Assembly: GCA_905182995.1 (NCBI GenBank) | Contig: CAJJDP010000101.1 | Span: forward strand, 313,099-377,098 | Length of the DNA: 64,000 bases | Direction of reading: 5' to 3' | From: Paramecium octaurelia | Taxonomy: Eukaryota; Ciliophora; Oligohymenophorea; Peniculida; Parameciidae | Part shown: piece by piece, positions 29,079-42,932 of the stretch | Layout of the letters: every line of letters starts with the position of its first letter | Position numbering within the stretch: position 1 is the stretch's first letter | Notes under the pieces: generated by a model | What the model was told of the DNA's origin: nothing | The model's input: only the letters and a program-made list of their open reading frames with translations | Database searches by the model: none | Position numbers and translations under genes: made by a program

Positions 29079-32000
29079 ATGTCCTATAATATTAATCAAA
29101 ATCAATATGACCATTCAGCAAACTTGACCATACAACCCGATTCATCCAGCAATTTAAATAGGGCTAATTTTGTGGATTCCAAGAATCAACCCTTCTAAAT
29201 ATATAACTCAAACACTTCACTAAGGAATTAAAAAAATTGTATATGTTATATAATATCTTATAGAGGAATTCAATTATTCTTAGTAGCTAAATAACCATCA
29301 ACAATCATCTCGGATACAAACTGGGTAATCAGACAATCAAGGTGGTAATCATTTGTAAAGCCAATTTATTAATAGCAGGTATGAAATCAATATACTCTAA
29401 TAAAGACCCTTTCTAGATACTTAGAAGCTATAAGTATAATAAAGATCGAATCTTCAAAATTCTAACTCTCATATAATGACTACTGAAAATTGGACAGAAA
29501 GCGATTATGCTAAGCAATTCGAAGATTGGAGAGCCTTAATCTAATAATACAATGACTTTATAAGCTAATTAGAGAATGATAGAACCTAAATTTCAGTGTC
29601 CGATGTCATTTTGCAAGAAATATTGAACATCAAAACGAATATCTTAAACAATTCTTTTGTAACCAAAGTATCCGAGTTTGAAGATATCATTAAACCATAT
29701 GCATATTAAATGGCTACGAAAAGTGAAGAATTATAGAAATCATTAGAGATACTTAAATAAACTAATTAAACGCCCATAAATAAATATGCTACTGTATAAA
29801 CTGAACCAGCATAATCTAAGTTGAATACCCAAAATTTCAATCAGTAACTGAACAATATTAAGTTGGAGATACAAAATCAAATCAATTTGATTAATACTAT
29901 ACTTTAATAGATAGGAGCATAAAAGAGTTATATTGAACCATAAGAAAATTATCAATAGAAATTAGAAAATGCACACAACTCTTTATTGCAATATGTCAGA
30001 GAAAGAATGACCTCATCAGTTAATCAATTGTTGTTTATTCATGAAAGGGAAGTATTCAATTTAGAGAGATAAATTCATTCCTAGATCCAAGAAGCTGACA
30101 CTCTCAGTATTACAGTTCTAACAGAGAAACTTATAATGATTGAAGCCTAATTGGAAAAGTTCTAAGAAAAGAAATTAGAATTAAGGGACTTTAAGGAAAG
30201 ATTAAACCAACTCATAACAAGAAATATTGATATATTTTCTGAGTATTTTGACGATGTGATCACTTTACACAAATAATTTAAAATGTATTATCAAGAAATT
30301 AAGTAAATCTAATAGATTCCCAATTAGCCGATCTTATAGAATATGCAAATCAAAATCAAGTAATAATTATATCTTGCAGCAAATAAGGTTTGGTTGGAAA
30401 TCAAAAAATTATATTTCAATGGAAACAAGATTAAAGAGTTTAATGAGGAAGAGAAGTTTCAAAAGTTTAGTTCATAAAATATTGTAGCATAAGTTCAATG
30501 CATCAGATCATTTATGAAACAATTACAAACAGATTATATTAGAAAAGGAAATTAAGTTCCTTTATCGGAATCTAAAAAATTAAAACAATTAATTTATAAG
30601 GCAGAATGTGAGTATAGTGAGACAAATTAATTCAGATTGCAAATATCTGAATTAGAACAATAAGAGTTTATTGGATATCGAAATTACATAATCTCTTAAT
30701 TAAAACCTAAATTTGTTATTGATTTTAGTGAATTATATGCCAAAGACTTTTATGATATCATTCATTTCTAATATGCTGACATCAATATTTTAGAATCCAT
30801 TAAGAAATTGCTCTAATTTAAATTTCCAACTTTTGATTGGAATGAAAATATTGAAGATGAAAAGTAGAGAATTGAAATAGTAGTATAAAGATATTAGGAA
30901 GTAACTGGCAAACTCTAGAATTTAGGGGAATAATATCCAAGTGAGACCAAATTTATTAAACAATTAAGTAATTGGAAGGCAGAATTGTTTAAATGCATTA
31001 ACATTTTGAAACAGTACCTGCTTATAAAGGAAACATTATAAGGTCAATTAATAACACTTTTGAAATGGCCTCAAATTACTTCGAATCTCTAAAAAATCAA
31101 TGAATTTAGTGTGCATTGTGAGTAAATTAGTAGACAAGCAAATTAGTATTTCTAAGCCATTGAATAGTTACAATAATTGCAATTAATTTAAAACTTAGAA
31201 TCCTTATTTAAATAATAGATTCCAAAAGTAAAAGAGTATTTAATTGAATAATGCAATTTTCTTACTTAAAGAGAGTTCTCTCCAATAATTAATGAATAAA
31301 TCTAGATAGTCTATTAATTCTTATATGTATGTTTGGAATGCTTAAATTACGATATTGATGAGGTGTTTTGTACAACTACTACGTATTAAGAATTCGAGAA
31401 TACTTTGGCTGGCTCAATTAAATTACAAGAATTAAAGAATGTCATGGATGGCAATATTCATAATTCTGCTTTGAGATATAAACTATTTGAAATTATTGAT
31501 AAATTCATGAAAAATAAGATTGTTCTTGACTTTTAAAACTTATTCGAATTAAAATTGTAATAGAGCAGACAATCTACAAATGATTTCAATCCAAGAGAGC
31601 TAGCAAAAAGAACAGACTTAAAATTTCCTATCAATAGACCTGATATTTATGATAATTAATATTGCAAATAGAATATGGATAATATAAATTAAATAATAGA
31701 CTAGCCAGATCTAAGAGCAATATTCTAATCATTTAGAGAATTGTTAAATAATATTACTGCTGTTATCTATTAGGATAATTCAGTGACAGATATCAATGTT
31801 AATCAAATAACTATTATTGAATTAGCCTGCATTTTTGCATAATAGTTGCATGTTCAAAACGAATTAACCAATATTCAACCTCTAATCAGATTTCATTAAC
31901 AATTGTGTAAATTTCCAAATACAAAACGATTTCAAAATCAACTCATTAACTTAGGAATTGTATTCCCAATTGAATATAGTAAATATTTAGAAGCATGTCG

Positions 32001-32247
32001 AAGAAGAGTTTAGAAGTTGGCTCAAAATATTTGTATAGAGTTCGAATCCTCAGATTTTGATGAAATTTCATAAGCCAAATTGAGTTTAAACAACAATGAA
32101 TACTTATTGAAATAAATTGATTTTCCGATACTATATATGGATGCGAAGTCATTGCTTTTGGAGTATCAGCCATTAACCTTTAATTGTAGTCTAAATGTTA
32201 AAATAAATGGGAAATTCTTAAAGTAAGGTTAGACTATTCAAATATGA
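29079..32247 (+). CDS. Large orphan coiled-coil protein (1047 aa)
   Basis: A two-exon frame with a 25-nt intron (29239-29263) encodes 1047 residues; exon 2 alone is nearly 3 kb without a TGA. The product is almost entirely alpha-helical with heptads (for example NNIKLEIQNQINLINTILQQ) and regularly spaced Trp/Tyr. I recognise no motor, kinase or nucleotide-binding motif. Gln is extremely frequent. The C-terminus (CSLNVKINGKFLKQGQTIQI) is beta-like. The TGA overlaps the ATG of the next model, so they may be parts of one gene. A structural cytoskeletal role is plausible given neighbours but unproven. Confidence 0.8.
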
Positions 32248-32864
32248 TGTATTATTTATTATATATCATTTTTTAAAACATCCCTCACCCGAATTATTCA
32301 AATCCATATGGTAACAAGAATCATTACTGCATACTTAATTTCATTATCACTAACTGTGGAGTTCTATCGAATACCAAAGTTTGCATTTACAAGTCTTTCA
32401 AAGCTCCTGATGAATTATTTATTCAATTCTAACCTAATACATTGAAATCTCAAGGTTGAATCTGAATCAAAATTAGTTACAAAATTGTAGAAACTCATAA
32501 AAGTTCATTGAAATATGGGCAGGATTACATAAATTCTTATATCAAAACATCAATTCGTTTAGTTTTAACCAAATTGTTACCATATATATGTACTTGTTAC
32601 ATTAATAATTTAAATTAGAATAATTCAACTTTATTATAAACAACAACATTATCATTAGTATAATAGATGTTAAAACTGAGTATAACTTTATATAGCGGTA
32701 TATTTAATTAACAAGAATTATAATATTCTTAGTTGAGTTATTTTCATAACAATAATAGAGATTTATACAAATTTGAGTTGAATCTATAATTTTTTGAAGA
32801 ATTTTATTTATAATATTTGAGAAATTAATCTATTCAGTTACTAAAGATATTATAAAATAGTTGA
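32244..32864 (+). CDS. Hypothetical protein, possible continuation of upstream gene
   Basis: A two-exon model with a 36-nt intron (32455-32490) gives 194 residues. The opening segment YSNPYGNKNHYCILNFIITN has good protein composition, and the second exon is helical (SYIKTSIRLVLTKLLPYICT). The ATG overlaps the TGA of the 1047-residue gene by two bases. Either it is a separate short gene or the last exons of the upstream one with a junction I could not define. Confidence 0.45.
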
Positions 32865-32932
32865 TTATCATAAAATAATACTAAGAAAGATTAGGTATTT
32901 GTAAAATTAAACATAGGCTCATATATTTCTGA

Positions 32933-33274
32933 ATGAATACGTGTATCAACTTAAGCTAAATTTCTAAATTATAATAAAAATTAGTTGAATAACCTGAGTA
33001 CTTAATTTAAAACTAATTCTTAATGTTTTATTAATCCCATTCAAGATTTTGTTATCTATTACATCAAATCAGAACATTTATAGAAATAAATCGTTATAAT
33101 TTAAGATTATTTCTGCTTGATTCAATTAAGGAATTTACCTTGCAAGTAAATTGAGTCAAAATGATATATTAGTTCAATTAAATAGATCTTTCTTTTGACC
33201 AAGTCCTTTTGATTCTTTCAAGTATTACTTCAATATAAAATTTAGCAAATTAAATATAATTTACCTTATTATGA
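32933..33274 (+). CDS. Possible small helical protein (104 aa)
   Basis: 71 codons, a 27-nt intron (33146-33172), then 33 codons to TGA. The peptide is helical (SRFCYLLHQIRTFIEINRYN, LLILSSITSIQNL) and in the same style as the two upstream models, suggesting a shared gene whose exon map is unresolved. Around 33275-33448 there is a further open stretch with DQFRCRWDNTILQGLDFQI in frame toward the next gene. Confidence 0.4.
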
Positions 33275-33448
33275 TTAATTTGAGCATTTGATAACGGCCA
33301 TACAAATATGCTTTAAATATTACTCTTTTAATTAATGGATCAATTTAGATGTAGATGGGATAATACAATTCTATAAGGATTGGATTTTCAAATTTTGTTT
33401 AATCATAATGTTTCATATTTAAATATTGTATTAAATATAATAATAAAA

Positions 33449-34126
33449 ATGACTTAATCTTCCTTAAGATAAAAATATTATACACTGCCAATACAATAAA
33501 CCTCTATAGAATAATATTCTAAGTCATCTATTAAGGATTCAGATTAAATTCTAAAGTAATTAACCGTGCCTTTGAAAATATAATTAAATGCTTATAAGCC
33601 AATTGCTAAAAATTTATTTTCTAAATCACTTTATAAATAACAATATACAGATTGTAAAAGTGAAAGGGTCAGACCCATAATTTAAGACTAAAATATGTAC
33701 ATTTTAAATACTTTGGAATTGGATGATGAGAGCGTGTACAGAAGATCGTATAGATCTCGAACATTTGATGAGAAAACTGAACCAATCAAGCCTTTCGATG
33801 TAAATATTTCATTCACTTTGCCTATGAGAGGGGCTAAAAGTGTGTATTAATGCAATTTTACCCAGAAGGAAGTTTCGGGTCAGCCAAACAAAATCATTAA
33901 ACCTCAATCTAAACGGATGGTTTACAGCATTTGGGATAAGAGCATGAAAACTCAATATCAGCACCATCACACGGGAGAGAAGGGGGAGTTGACATTAAAA
34001 ATCACTCCGAAATAGAATTAGCTTTTCATAATGAATTATGAAAAAACTCCCTAATCGCAATATAGATACGATTATCGAATGAGAGTTGTAGGAAATTCAG
34101 GTTAAATGAATTCAAATAAATTTTGA
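33449..34126 (+). CDS. Hypothetical protein (225 aa)
   Basis: An intronless frame of 225 codons. The first half is Gln/Ser/Lys-rich and probably disordered. The second half has beta-like segments (VNISFTLPMRGAKSVYQCNF, ELTLKITPKQNQLFIMNYEK) that could form a compact domain. Nothing recognised. It is convergent with the EF-hand gene, stops 91 nt apart. Confidence 0.65.
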
Positions 34127-34217
34127 TTATAAGATATATGTAAATTTTGATGACGTGATAAAGTTATGAGGGGAAGAGTTTGTAATCAGATTATGATAGA
34201 AACTGAATAAAATATGA

Positions 34218-34923
34218 TCACATAGCTGTTTTCTCCCATTTCTCAAAATCTTTGAATCTTACGGTAAAATCAGTATTATTTCTTCTGGCTGATGAGAAAC
34301 TCTACGGAGATTATTATAAAAATTAATTATACTGTGATAAAAGATTTGGCATCTTCACCAGCATTCTCAAAGAGTTAGCAAAAGTCCTCAAATTCTAACT
34401 GAGTGAGTTGGAAATCTCCTAGAAAAGATTCTAAATCAATCTTCAACTCGAATTCCTTTTGGATGATATCGATAATAGTTTATTTTTACACATAACCAGA
34501 TCTATCAGGTTATCCTCCTAATGCAACAAATGCATCAACTAAGAATAATTGAAATTTTCAAATACTGTATTCCTAAGTAATTGTTTCCTCATCCTCTAAT
34601 TGTTATTAGTAATTCTTCAATTTACAATATAGATCACATATTTGTTTAACATCGAGTACTTTACCATCATAAGTTTTTAATTCCTCCTTGAATTTAGCAA
34701 TCATTTTTTCATTTGTCAGCAACTTCAAATCTACCTTATCAAACAACAATCAACAACCTCTCATAATATCATCAACTTCATTTTTGCTAACGTAACCAGT
34801 TCCCTTAGGATCATATCTTTTAGCTTAAGTCATAAGTTCTGTGATTTCCAATTGATTGAGATTGAATGCACTTTTTATTTATTGTATAATATCAGATTCA
34901 AGTAACAGAGTTTTCCTTTTCAT
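34218..34923 (-). CDS. EF-hand calcium-binding protein (206 aa)
   Basis: Four exons with introns 34731-34757, 34539-34565 and 34302-34332 give 206 residues with a calmodulin-like two-lobe layout. EF loop 1 is DPKGTGYVSKNE (Ca-binding residues mostly present). The second helix-loop is degenerate (YDGKVLDVKQICDLY). Loop 3 is PDRSGYVQKQTI within DAFVALGGQPDRSGYV, and the last site is degenerate (TQLEFEDFCQLFENAG). The phrase DAFVALGG...IIDII resembles axonemal dynein light chains and related ciliary EF-hand proteins. A Ca-sensing role in cilia is therefore a reasonable inference. Confidence 0.85.
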
Positions 34924-35067
34924 TAAATTATTATATATAATTAAAATTTAGATATAATAGGTAAACAATCCGTGGTTAATGGATTTGCAATTAATACTCA
35001 AATTTTCAGTTTGAAGTTTTATTTTTTTTCAGATATACAATTATATGATAATTAAGAAATAACATAC

Positions 35068-35878
35068 TCAAGATTATTTATATTGATAATCATAAGTTTC
35101 TTCAAAGTTCTTCTTAAACATGGCTTGGATGTGTTCTACAAACAATTCAAAAGTCGGAAATTTATCTGGTTTGATTATTTCGTCCACTTTTATTGACAGC
35201 TAAGTTGGCCTATTTTTAATACATGTAATTGATGTATACCCTAAACTTGCATGAAACTTTTTCTCATTAAAGGCTTTCTCGATACCCAAAACAATGATTA
35301 TTTAGGTATCTATTTTACGATCGTATGCATATTGAAGCATCCCAGTCTTCATCCTTCCTACTTTGTCACTCTCGTGCATTCTATGGCCTTCTGGGTAGAC
35401 CAATAGGTTGGGCCTTGAGGCCTTATCAAATTTGTTATCAATCCATTTAAAGAAGCTTTTTAATAATATTATATATATATTACTTATTTAGATCGTTGCC
35501 TCCCCTCCTAAAAAACCAGACTGATTGTGTGAACAATTGTTGGAATATAGCCAACATTGGAAATGCTACTGCTACCATCCATCTTGCCAAGAAGTTTGCA
35601 CTGTATTAAGAAACCACGTCATGGATAAAGAAATCCCCTTGTGTCCTGTGATTGAATAGTAGTATTGTCTTCATTCAATAATAAACGATTACTCTCTTAT
35701 TGGTTTGCACTTGTTTAGAATTTGGCACATATCTGAATTACAGTCGTAATGTTTTGACGGCTAGTCGAGACCAAAACTCCTGTGCTCTTTTGGGTTAGAG
35801 GGTCAAAAACGAATAGATTGGGCCAACAACTGATAATATGAAGAAGATGTAAATCACAATCCCAAAAAATTTAATCAT
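35068..35878 (-). CDS. 1-acyl-sn-glycerol-3-phosphate acyltransferase (AGPAT/PlsC)
   Basis: 252 residues in three exons (introns 35669-35692 and 35456-35483). A signal anchor opens the protein (IKFFGIVIYIFFILSVVGPI). The acyltransferase signatures follow in order: NHX4D as FNHRTQGDFF near residue 67, a WFFRRGG segment, and YPEGHR in place of FPEGTR. The enzyme acylates lysophosphatidate to phosphatidate, usually in the ER membrane. The C-terminal ~90 residues (SIKVDEIIKPDKFPTFELFV) match the tails of the eukaryotic family. Confidence 0.9.
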
Positions 35879-36126
35879 TATTTCTTTTTAAAACCATATA
35901 ATTATTGATTTATGTTTGCTAATTAATAATCTAGAATGCCTCTTTTACAATTAAAACAAAATTGTTCTATAATTGACCAAATTTCCCGAGGAAATACATT
36001 CCGATATGAATTTCCCGTTTCTTACGGTCATAGATAAATGAATATTTTGGATGACCTGTAATAAATTCAATCCTATTATAACCCTTCTAAAATATTCGAA
36101 TATTCAATATTTTTATTTTCAAATAA

Positions 36127-36666
36127 ATGCTAGAACCTTCTAAAGAATTTTAAGAAAAGGCAAAGGGAAGATAAAAATTTTAGCATCAAGGAAGAACAAT
36201 ATATGAGTGGGATTAAACATTGGATGATATCAATATATACATAGAGCCGCCAAAGGCAGTTTTGAAAAAGTACGAGGATTAAGTGAGATAACAATTGAAA
36301 CCAGGAGAGCAAATGCCCAAGTTGGACATATAAATAAAGGCCGATCGTTTGAAGGTCGGAATTAAGGGCAATCCTCCATTTATCGATGAGCCATTAGTTA
36401 AATAATGCGATTCCAGTGAGTCGTACTGGTTAGTGGAGGATGAGGAACTTCACATAATACTGCAGAAGGCATACAAGGGAGAGTTGTGGCCAAGTGTGTT
36501 TGTTGGTCATGGGAAGGTGGATCCGATGACGGAGTAGGAATTGTAGAAGAAGATGCTATTGGAGAGGTTTTAGGAGGAACATCCTGGATTTGATTTTTCA
36601 GGGGCATAGGTAAATGGGATGGTGCCCGATGCGAGGACGTTTATGGGAGGGATAAAACACAATTGA
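36127..36666 (+). CDS. CS-domain (NudC-like) protein
   Basis: An intronless frame of 179 codons. After a short Gln/Lys lead, YEWDQTLDDINIYIEPPKAV is the opening of a CS/p23-like beta-sandwich as in NudC. It is followed by LDIQIKADRLKVGIKGNPPF and SYWLVEDEELHIILQKAYKG, which includes the conserved W and the LHI strand. The tail HPGFDFSGA is typical of NudC-domain proteins. These act as Hsp90 co-chaperones, often for dynein-related clients. It sits 13 nt upstream of the kinase start on the same strand. Confidence 0.88.
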
Positions 36667-36679
36667 ATTAAAATTTATT

Positions 36680-37742
<1,063 letters not shown>

Positions 37743-37761
37743 TTTTATATTATTTTGATTT

Positions 37762-38172
37762 ATGAGATAAGTGTTTGGTACATCGAGATTTCAGAACCAA
37801 CAATTCAATCCATCACAAAGTGGAGCCAAATTAGACTCCAATATGAAAATGCAATCTAATTACAAGAATGTGGAATAATATACATTAACAAAGATTAATG
37901 AAGAAAGACCACAGACACATCAAACATTTGGTCATCGTTATCAACAGCAGGATTTCGAATTCCTAAACTTGTACGAATCGACAAAACAACTTGTATCAAT
38001 TTAAATACAATATTGCGAACCTCATGAATTGGCGGCCGATTTGATTTTAAGATATAATTTAGTTGGAGATTCCACTTTGATAGAGGAATAGAAATTGGAA
38101 GATTCCAAAATTGTTCAATTCAAAAACTCATGCTAAATTCCGAGTGAAATGAAGATGGAATTTGACTAATGA
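37762..38172 (+). CDS. Hypothetical protein (136 aa)
   Basis: An intronless frame of 136 codons starting 20 nt after the kinase stop. The N-terminal half is Gln/Asn-rich. The second half (LVSIQIQYCEPHELAADLIL) looks like a small alpha/beta fold, perhaps ubiquitin-like, but no residues prove it. Convergent with SF-assemblin, 25 nt apart. Confidence 0.6.
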
Positions 38173-38197
38173 ATATAATTCATAATATATATATATT

Positions 38198-39032
38198 TCA
38201 TAAATTTGCTGCAATACTAAGTTTATTACATGTGTCTTCCAATAAACTGAGCAAGTGTTCTTCAGATTGCTCTCTTGTTCTCTTCTCCTAATCCAATTCA
38301 ACTTTCACTCTATTGACTATGTCTTTCAACATCTCAAATATGGATTATTCACTTTCATCTCTATTTCTCTTCTCCACATTAATCAGATTACTCAACTTAA
38401 CCAATTCGTCTGTAATTGATTTCATTACCTTAAAATATGACCTTACTTTATTACATTTTAATCTGCTTCATCTCTCTCATTGGCCTCCTCTCTGATGGCC
38501 TCCTAAATCTTTGGCAAATCATTTTAAAGACCCTAATGAATGCCCTCTATGGCATCCACTCTTTAGGCTGTCTCCTTTTGTACCTCAGTCCTTAGGAGTG
38601 CAGTTTTATCCTCTGTCAATCTAAGAACCTTAGCCTCTCCCTCCTTCTTGGTTTGTTGTTCATTCTCGATGGCATTCTCAAACTTCTTGGTCAATGCTTG
38701 GACATCTCTGTTCTTGGCTTCATTGGCTTGTTCCTTAGCCAATCTGTCATCTTCCACTTACTTCGATAATTTGCCTAACTGTTAACGAACATTTAAAATA
38801 ATGTGGGTACTTGATCTCGTAATCCATTTAGTTTTGTAAAGATTTGTTCCTGAAACTCATTGAATGCATCTTCTGCCTATTGAATTCGTTGTTCGGCCTA
38901 TTCCAATTTTTGGAATCTCTCATTCTCGACTCCAATTTGGATGGTTGACAATTTCTCAGAAATCTTTTGAATTCTTCCTGAACTTGGGGATGGTTACACA
39001 TCTAAAAGTGGGGTATACTCACAATTATACAT
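38198..39032 (-). CDS. SF-assemblin (striated-fibre protein)
   Basis: 258 residues in three exons (introns 38779-38810 and 38429-38454), almost wholly coiled coil. The N-terminal block PSPSSGRIQKISEKLSTIQI, then VENERFQKLEQAEQRIQQAE, matches the head and first rod segment of SF-assemblin and beta-giardin. Rod repeats continue (NRDVQALTKKFENAIENEQQ, then KRNRDESEQSIFEMLKDIVN) to a short end. SF-assemblins build the striated rootlet-type fibres attached to basal bodies; Paramecium has a large family. Divergent from AMP deaminase with 81 nt between starts. Confidence 0.93.
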
Positions 39033-39113
39033 GCAGATTATTTGACTCTCGACATCGGATATATATATATTTTAATTATTAATTTTATTTGTCATAAAAA
39101 AGTATATAAAATT

Positions 39114-41354
39114 ATGTCAAAATAATTAAGACGACTTGACAGCGAGAGCGATCTTGAAGAACCAGAATCACAGGTCTATTAAGAAAGTAAAACCCACATT
39201 AATCCATTTAGTGAAGCAATTGCAAACCACGAAAGGTATCTCCCAAATGATCACTGAGATCATCCATGAAGAAGAGCTTGATGAAGTGGAAGACAAACAC
39301 AAATACATGAAGAATTTGGTTGGTCGCAAACTCAGTCAATTAGACAGTCCAACTGAATCTGTCAAATCTGCACATTCATCCAAACCATTCTAAAGTCCCA
39401 GAAAGACTCTTAAAAGAGACACCGTATTTTTCGAAAAGTCTGACTTCGACATTCTCAGCATCCGAGAATACGATTATATCGAAGTATCTCCTCCTCATTG
39501 AAAACTAGATTAAAAAGTGCGAAAAATGTGCCATTCATGAGCAAAGTGAAAATGAAGGACGAGCCTCTGCGAAGAAGATTGTCTCCCTACTCAAAAAACG
39601 ATAAGATTACAACCCCGATCTCCAAAGTGATTGGAATGGATTGGAAGAAGTTACCACCTATTCAGCTGATACTCAAGAACCCATTGTTGATTACAGATGC
39701 CACATTGAACTACTGCCTCAAATGGAAAAAGTGGAAATCCATGTCTCCGATGGAGTCTATGCAGTGCAATAAGATGGACATTGGCTTACCAAGATGCACT
39801 CCATCAAGGAGTTCATTAAGGATCTCCTAACCTTTGTTGAAATAGCCAATGACAAGATGATTTCCAGTTGGTGCTATTCACGCAACAAGTATTTGGAGTA
39901 GAAGTTCAAAATGCATTGTCTGTTTAATAGTGACAGAGAAAGTGAGGATCAAAAGCGAATAAAGAATAGGGACTTTTATAGTGTGCTAAAAATAGACACT
40001 CACGTTCATCATAGTCAAAGTATGAATGGCAAGTAATTACTTGAATTTATGAAGAAGAAATTCAGACAATGTCCTGAAGAAGTTGTCTATTTGGATGATG
40101 GTAAAGAAATGACATTGAAAGACATTCAAAAGCGATTCAAATTCAAAACAGAAGAATTAAATATCGATCTCTTGGATGTTTAAGCAGATAAATCACTCTA
40201 TAAGAGATTCGACAGATTCACTAGCAAGTACAGTCCTCTTGGATAGCCACTTTTAAGAAGCATCTTTTTGAAGACTGATAATTATATCAAAGGAAAATAC
40301 ATTGCTGAAATTACTTAGGATATGATTAAAAATATGGACAGACACACTTATGCTGAATGGAGAATCACCATTTATGGGAAATCTAGTAGTGAATGGAGAA
40401 AGAAGGCTCAATGGCTAATTAAAAATAAATTACAACATCCAAATATTAGGTGGATCATCTAATTGCCTAGACTCTATTCAGTGTATAGAAAAAGCGGAGA
40501 ACTCAACTCATTTCAAGATATGATTGATAATATTTTTAGACCATTGTTTGAAGTCACTATCAATCCTGAAGTCGATCCAGACTTGTATCAAGCACTCTTT
40601 AGCATATCTGCTTTTGATTGTGTTGATGATGAGAATTAGCATGAGAACTTCTTTCTATAACACCTAAGGATCCAACCTATTCATTGGACTAAAGACTCCA
40701 ATCCACATTATGCTTATTGGATCTATTATATCTATGCCAATCTATCCAGTTTGAATCAGTTGAGACAACAAAGAGGGTTGAATACACTTGATTTAAGACC
40801 GCATTGTGGTCTCAATGGAAATATTGATCACTTGGCTTGTGCATATTTACTGGCTAAAGGAATCAATCATGGCATTATTTTAGAATAATCACCTGTTCTA
40901 AAGTACTTGTATTACCTCAAATAAATTGGTATTTCCATGTCTCCAATCGCCAATAACAAATTGACATGTAAATATGCTGATTCACCTTTTAACAGCTATT
41001 TCAGACAAGGACTCAATGTTTGTTTGTCCACTGACGATCCCCTTATGTTACACATAACTGATTAACCTCTTCTTGAAGAATATGCAATTGCTCAACAGAT
41101 CTTTGATTTATACAATGTAGACATGGCCGAATTGGCACGTAACTCTGTTCGATGCTCTAGTTTCGAATCTATCATCAAAGAATTTTATGTTGGAACTCAT
41201 TATGAGAAAATGTACAAAACTACAAGTAATCTATCATCCTTATCCCCTAGACAACCCAGAAAGAAACAATGTACCCTAAAGCAGATTCCTATTTAGGTAA
41301 GAAACACTTAAAGAGGAATATCAATACTTGCAAGAACTCAGCAAGTCTTAATGA
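39114..41354 (+). CDS. AMP deaminase
   Basis: Purine-cycle enzyme converting AMP to IMP, 723 residues in four exons (introns 39187-39211, 39484-39508, 41297-41315). The N-terminal ~130 residues are variable and charged. The metal-binding start of the barrel is DTHVHHSQSMNGKQLLEFMK; later signatures are GGL-like RPHCGLNGNIDH and the catalytic Asp pair in NVCLSTDDPLMLHIT. The closing AELARNSVRCSSFE is also family-typical. The last intron (19 nt) leads to a 13-codon final exon; without it the frame would run on for hundreds of bases into the next gene, so the intron is well supported. GC content is higher here than in neighbours, as in many highly expressed genes. Confidence 0.93.
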
Positions 41355-41549
41355 TATTTAAAAATATTTAATATATAATGAATTATTATAAATTTGCTTA
41401 TGTCTGTAAGTATATGTTCGACATATCCTATATATTCTTTTCTAGATTACTTGAAGGGGATTGTAATTACAATGAGTATTGCATTTATGAAAGATAATTA
41501 AAGTTTTCAAAGACTAAAAAGTTAATAAATAATATATATAAATTGTATT

Positions 41550-42758
41550 TCAAAGTATTGAAGATTTATTGTTTTAAGTAATTATCCAAAAGTCTTTCTT
41601 TCTTTAAGGCAAGATATTACGATACCTCCTCTAAACTATATCTGGCATTTTAATTTCATCATAGATAGATTATTTTTAGGGTTTCTCAATCGAAATTACA
41701 ATCGTCTTATTAATAGACTCCTTTTTAGATGTCACTCTAGAAACAGCTACGTCAGTTTTGCTGATTGTGGCATACCTAACCTTTACTCTCTTCTAACTAG
41801 CTGAATTATAGATTTGAGCATATCTCGTATGAGTCTTATCTAGAACACTCATTTCGATTTGACTCAATTCTTTATTTTGTTAACTCTTCATTACAGGCAA
41901 CCCAATCAAAAATTCGCTATTATGAGCTAATGTCTCATTTGCTCTTTCAATTCTCTCATTCCTATTAAGCAATTGCGTCCTAATATATTGATTGATATAT
42001 GTTTTTGCTTCTTGACTTGGTTAATCAGAAATGACTTTTTAATAGAAATCCTCATTGCTGATTTTGTAGCAACTACCTTACTTTAAACATTTAACAGTGA
42101 AATATCTTTGCTTATTCAACAAACACTCAAGGTCACCAAATAATTAATAGATTCCTATTTCACTTATGGTAATGTTTTTGTATTTATTACCAACAACCAT
42201 TTTCTTCTACAATTAAAATATGCCGTCTCTCACCAAATATATTGCAGAGGATGGGTCTCCTTCATAATAGACCAATTGATTTTTATCAAATGTTTCTATT
42301 TAACAGTTTTTGAGCAACTTGCCTATCATTGCCTTTGATAATTGCCCAAATAATTGAGATTGTCTAAAGAATTCAAGTTACTCATTTGTGTCTTTTAACT
42401 TGGCTTTCCTTCTGATATATTCAAAATCAAATTTGCTGATTGTTCCCAATTTTGTTTTTGTAATACTTTTTATAGTCTATATATATGGTAGATTTATCAA
42501 AGCTTCTGATCCAAAGTATGATTTTTTTATATTAATTTCTCCTTCAATGAGTAAATAAAAAAAATGACCGCTTTCTCCAGTTCTAATGATTTCCTATCCT
42601 TCCTCATATTCTGCTTAATGAATTTTCTCTAAGTATTCAGTCGAACAATTTATTCCTCCCAATTAGTTTAATTTTTTAATTCCCTGGTGAGCCAAACTAA
42701 TCTCCGATAAGTGTTTGGGATCCACTTCTTATTGAGATTATTTCAAAATTTCTTGCAT
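41550..42758 (-). CDS. Cyclic-nucleotide-binding-domain protein (402 aa)
   Basis: An intronless frame of 402 codons with two cNMP-type beta-rolls. The first is around residues 55-150 (IIRTGESGHFFYLLIEGEIN). The second is around 170-260 (LVYYEGDPSSAIYLVRDGIF, then IGIYQLFGDLECLLNKQRYF). The second has the GD-E and R-type layout of the phosphate-binding cassette in altered form (FGDLECLLNKQRYFT). The tail is Ser/Thr/Lys-rich. There is no kinase or channel domain, so it is a stand-alone sensor or a PKA-R-like protein lacking a docking domain. Confidence 0.82.
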
Positions 42759-42932
42759 TATTAATAAAAAGAAAAAATTTCATATATAATATGGGAACCT
42801 CCTTAATTAATTACTGTGGTTTAGCAATAATTATGCCTGTTATATTCTATTAAAGATAATAAATAATAATAAAATTTTTGTCGATATCATTTCAATTCAA
42901 AAAATTGTTATAAGATACTTGTCTATTATAAT

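Noticed and set aside
27588-32247. CSPP1-like and 1047-residue genes as one gene
   Set aside because: No GT precedes the TGA at 29042 within a usable distance, so no short intron can bypass it.
39136-39830. Two separate short proteins at the 5' end of the AMP deaminase gene
   Set aside because: They are pieces in other frames; with the 25-nt introns at 39187 and 39484 the region reads as one N-terminus.
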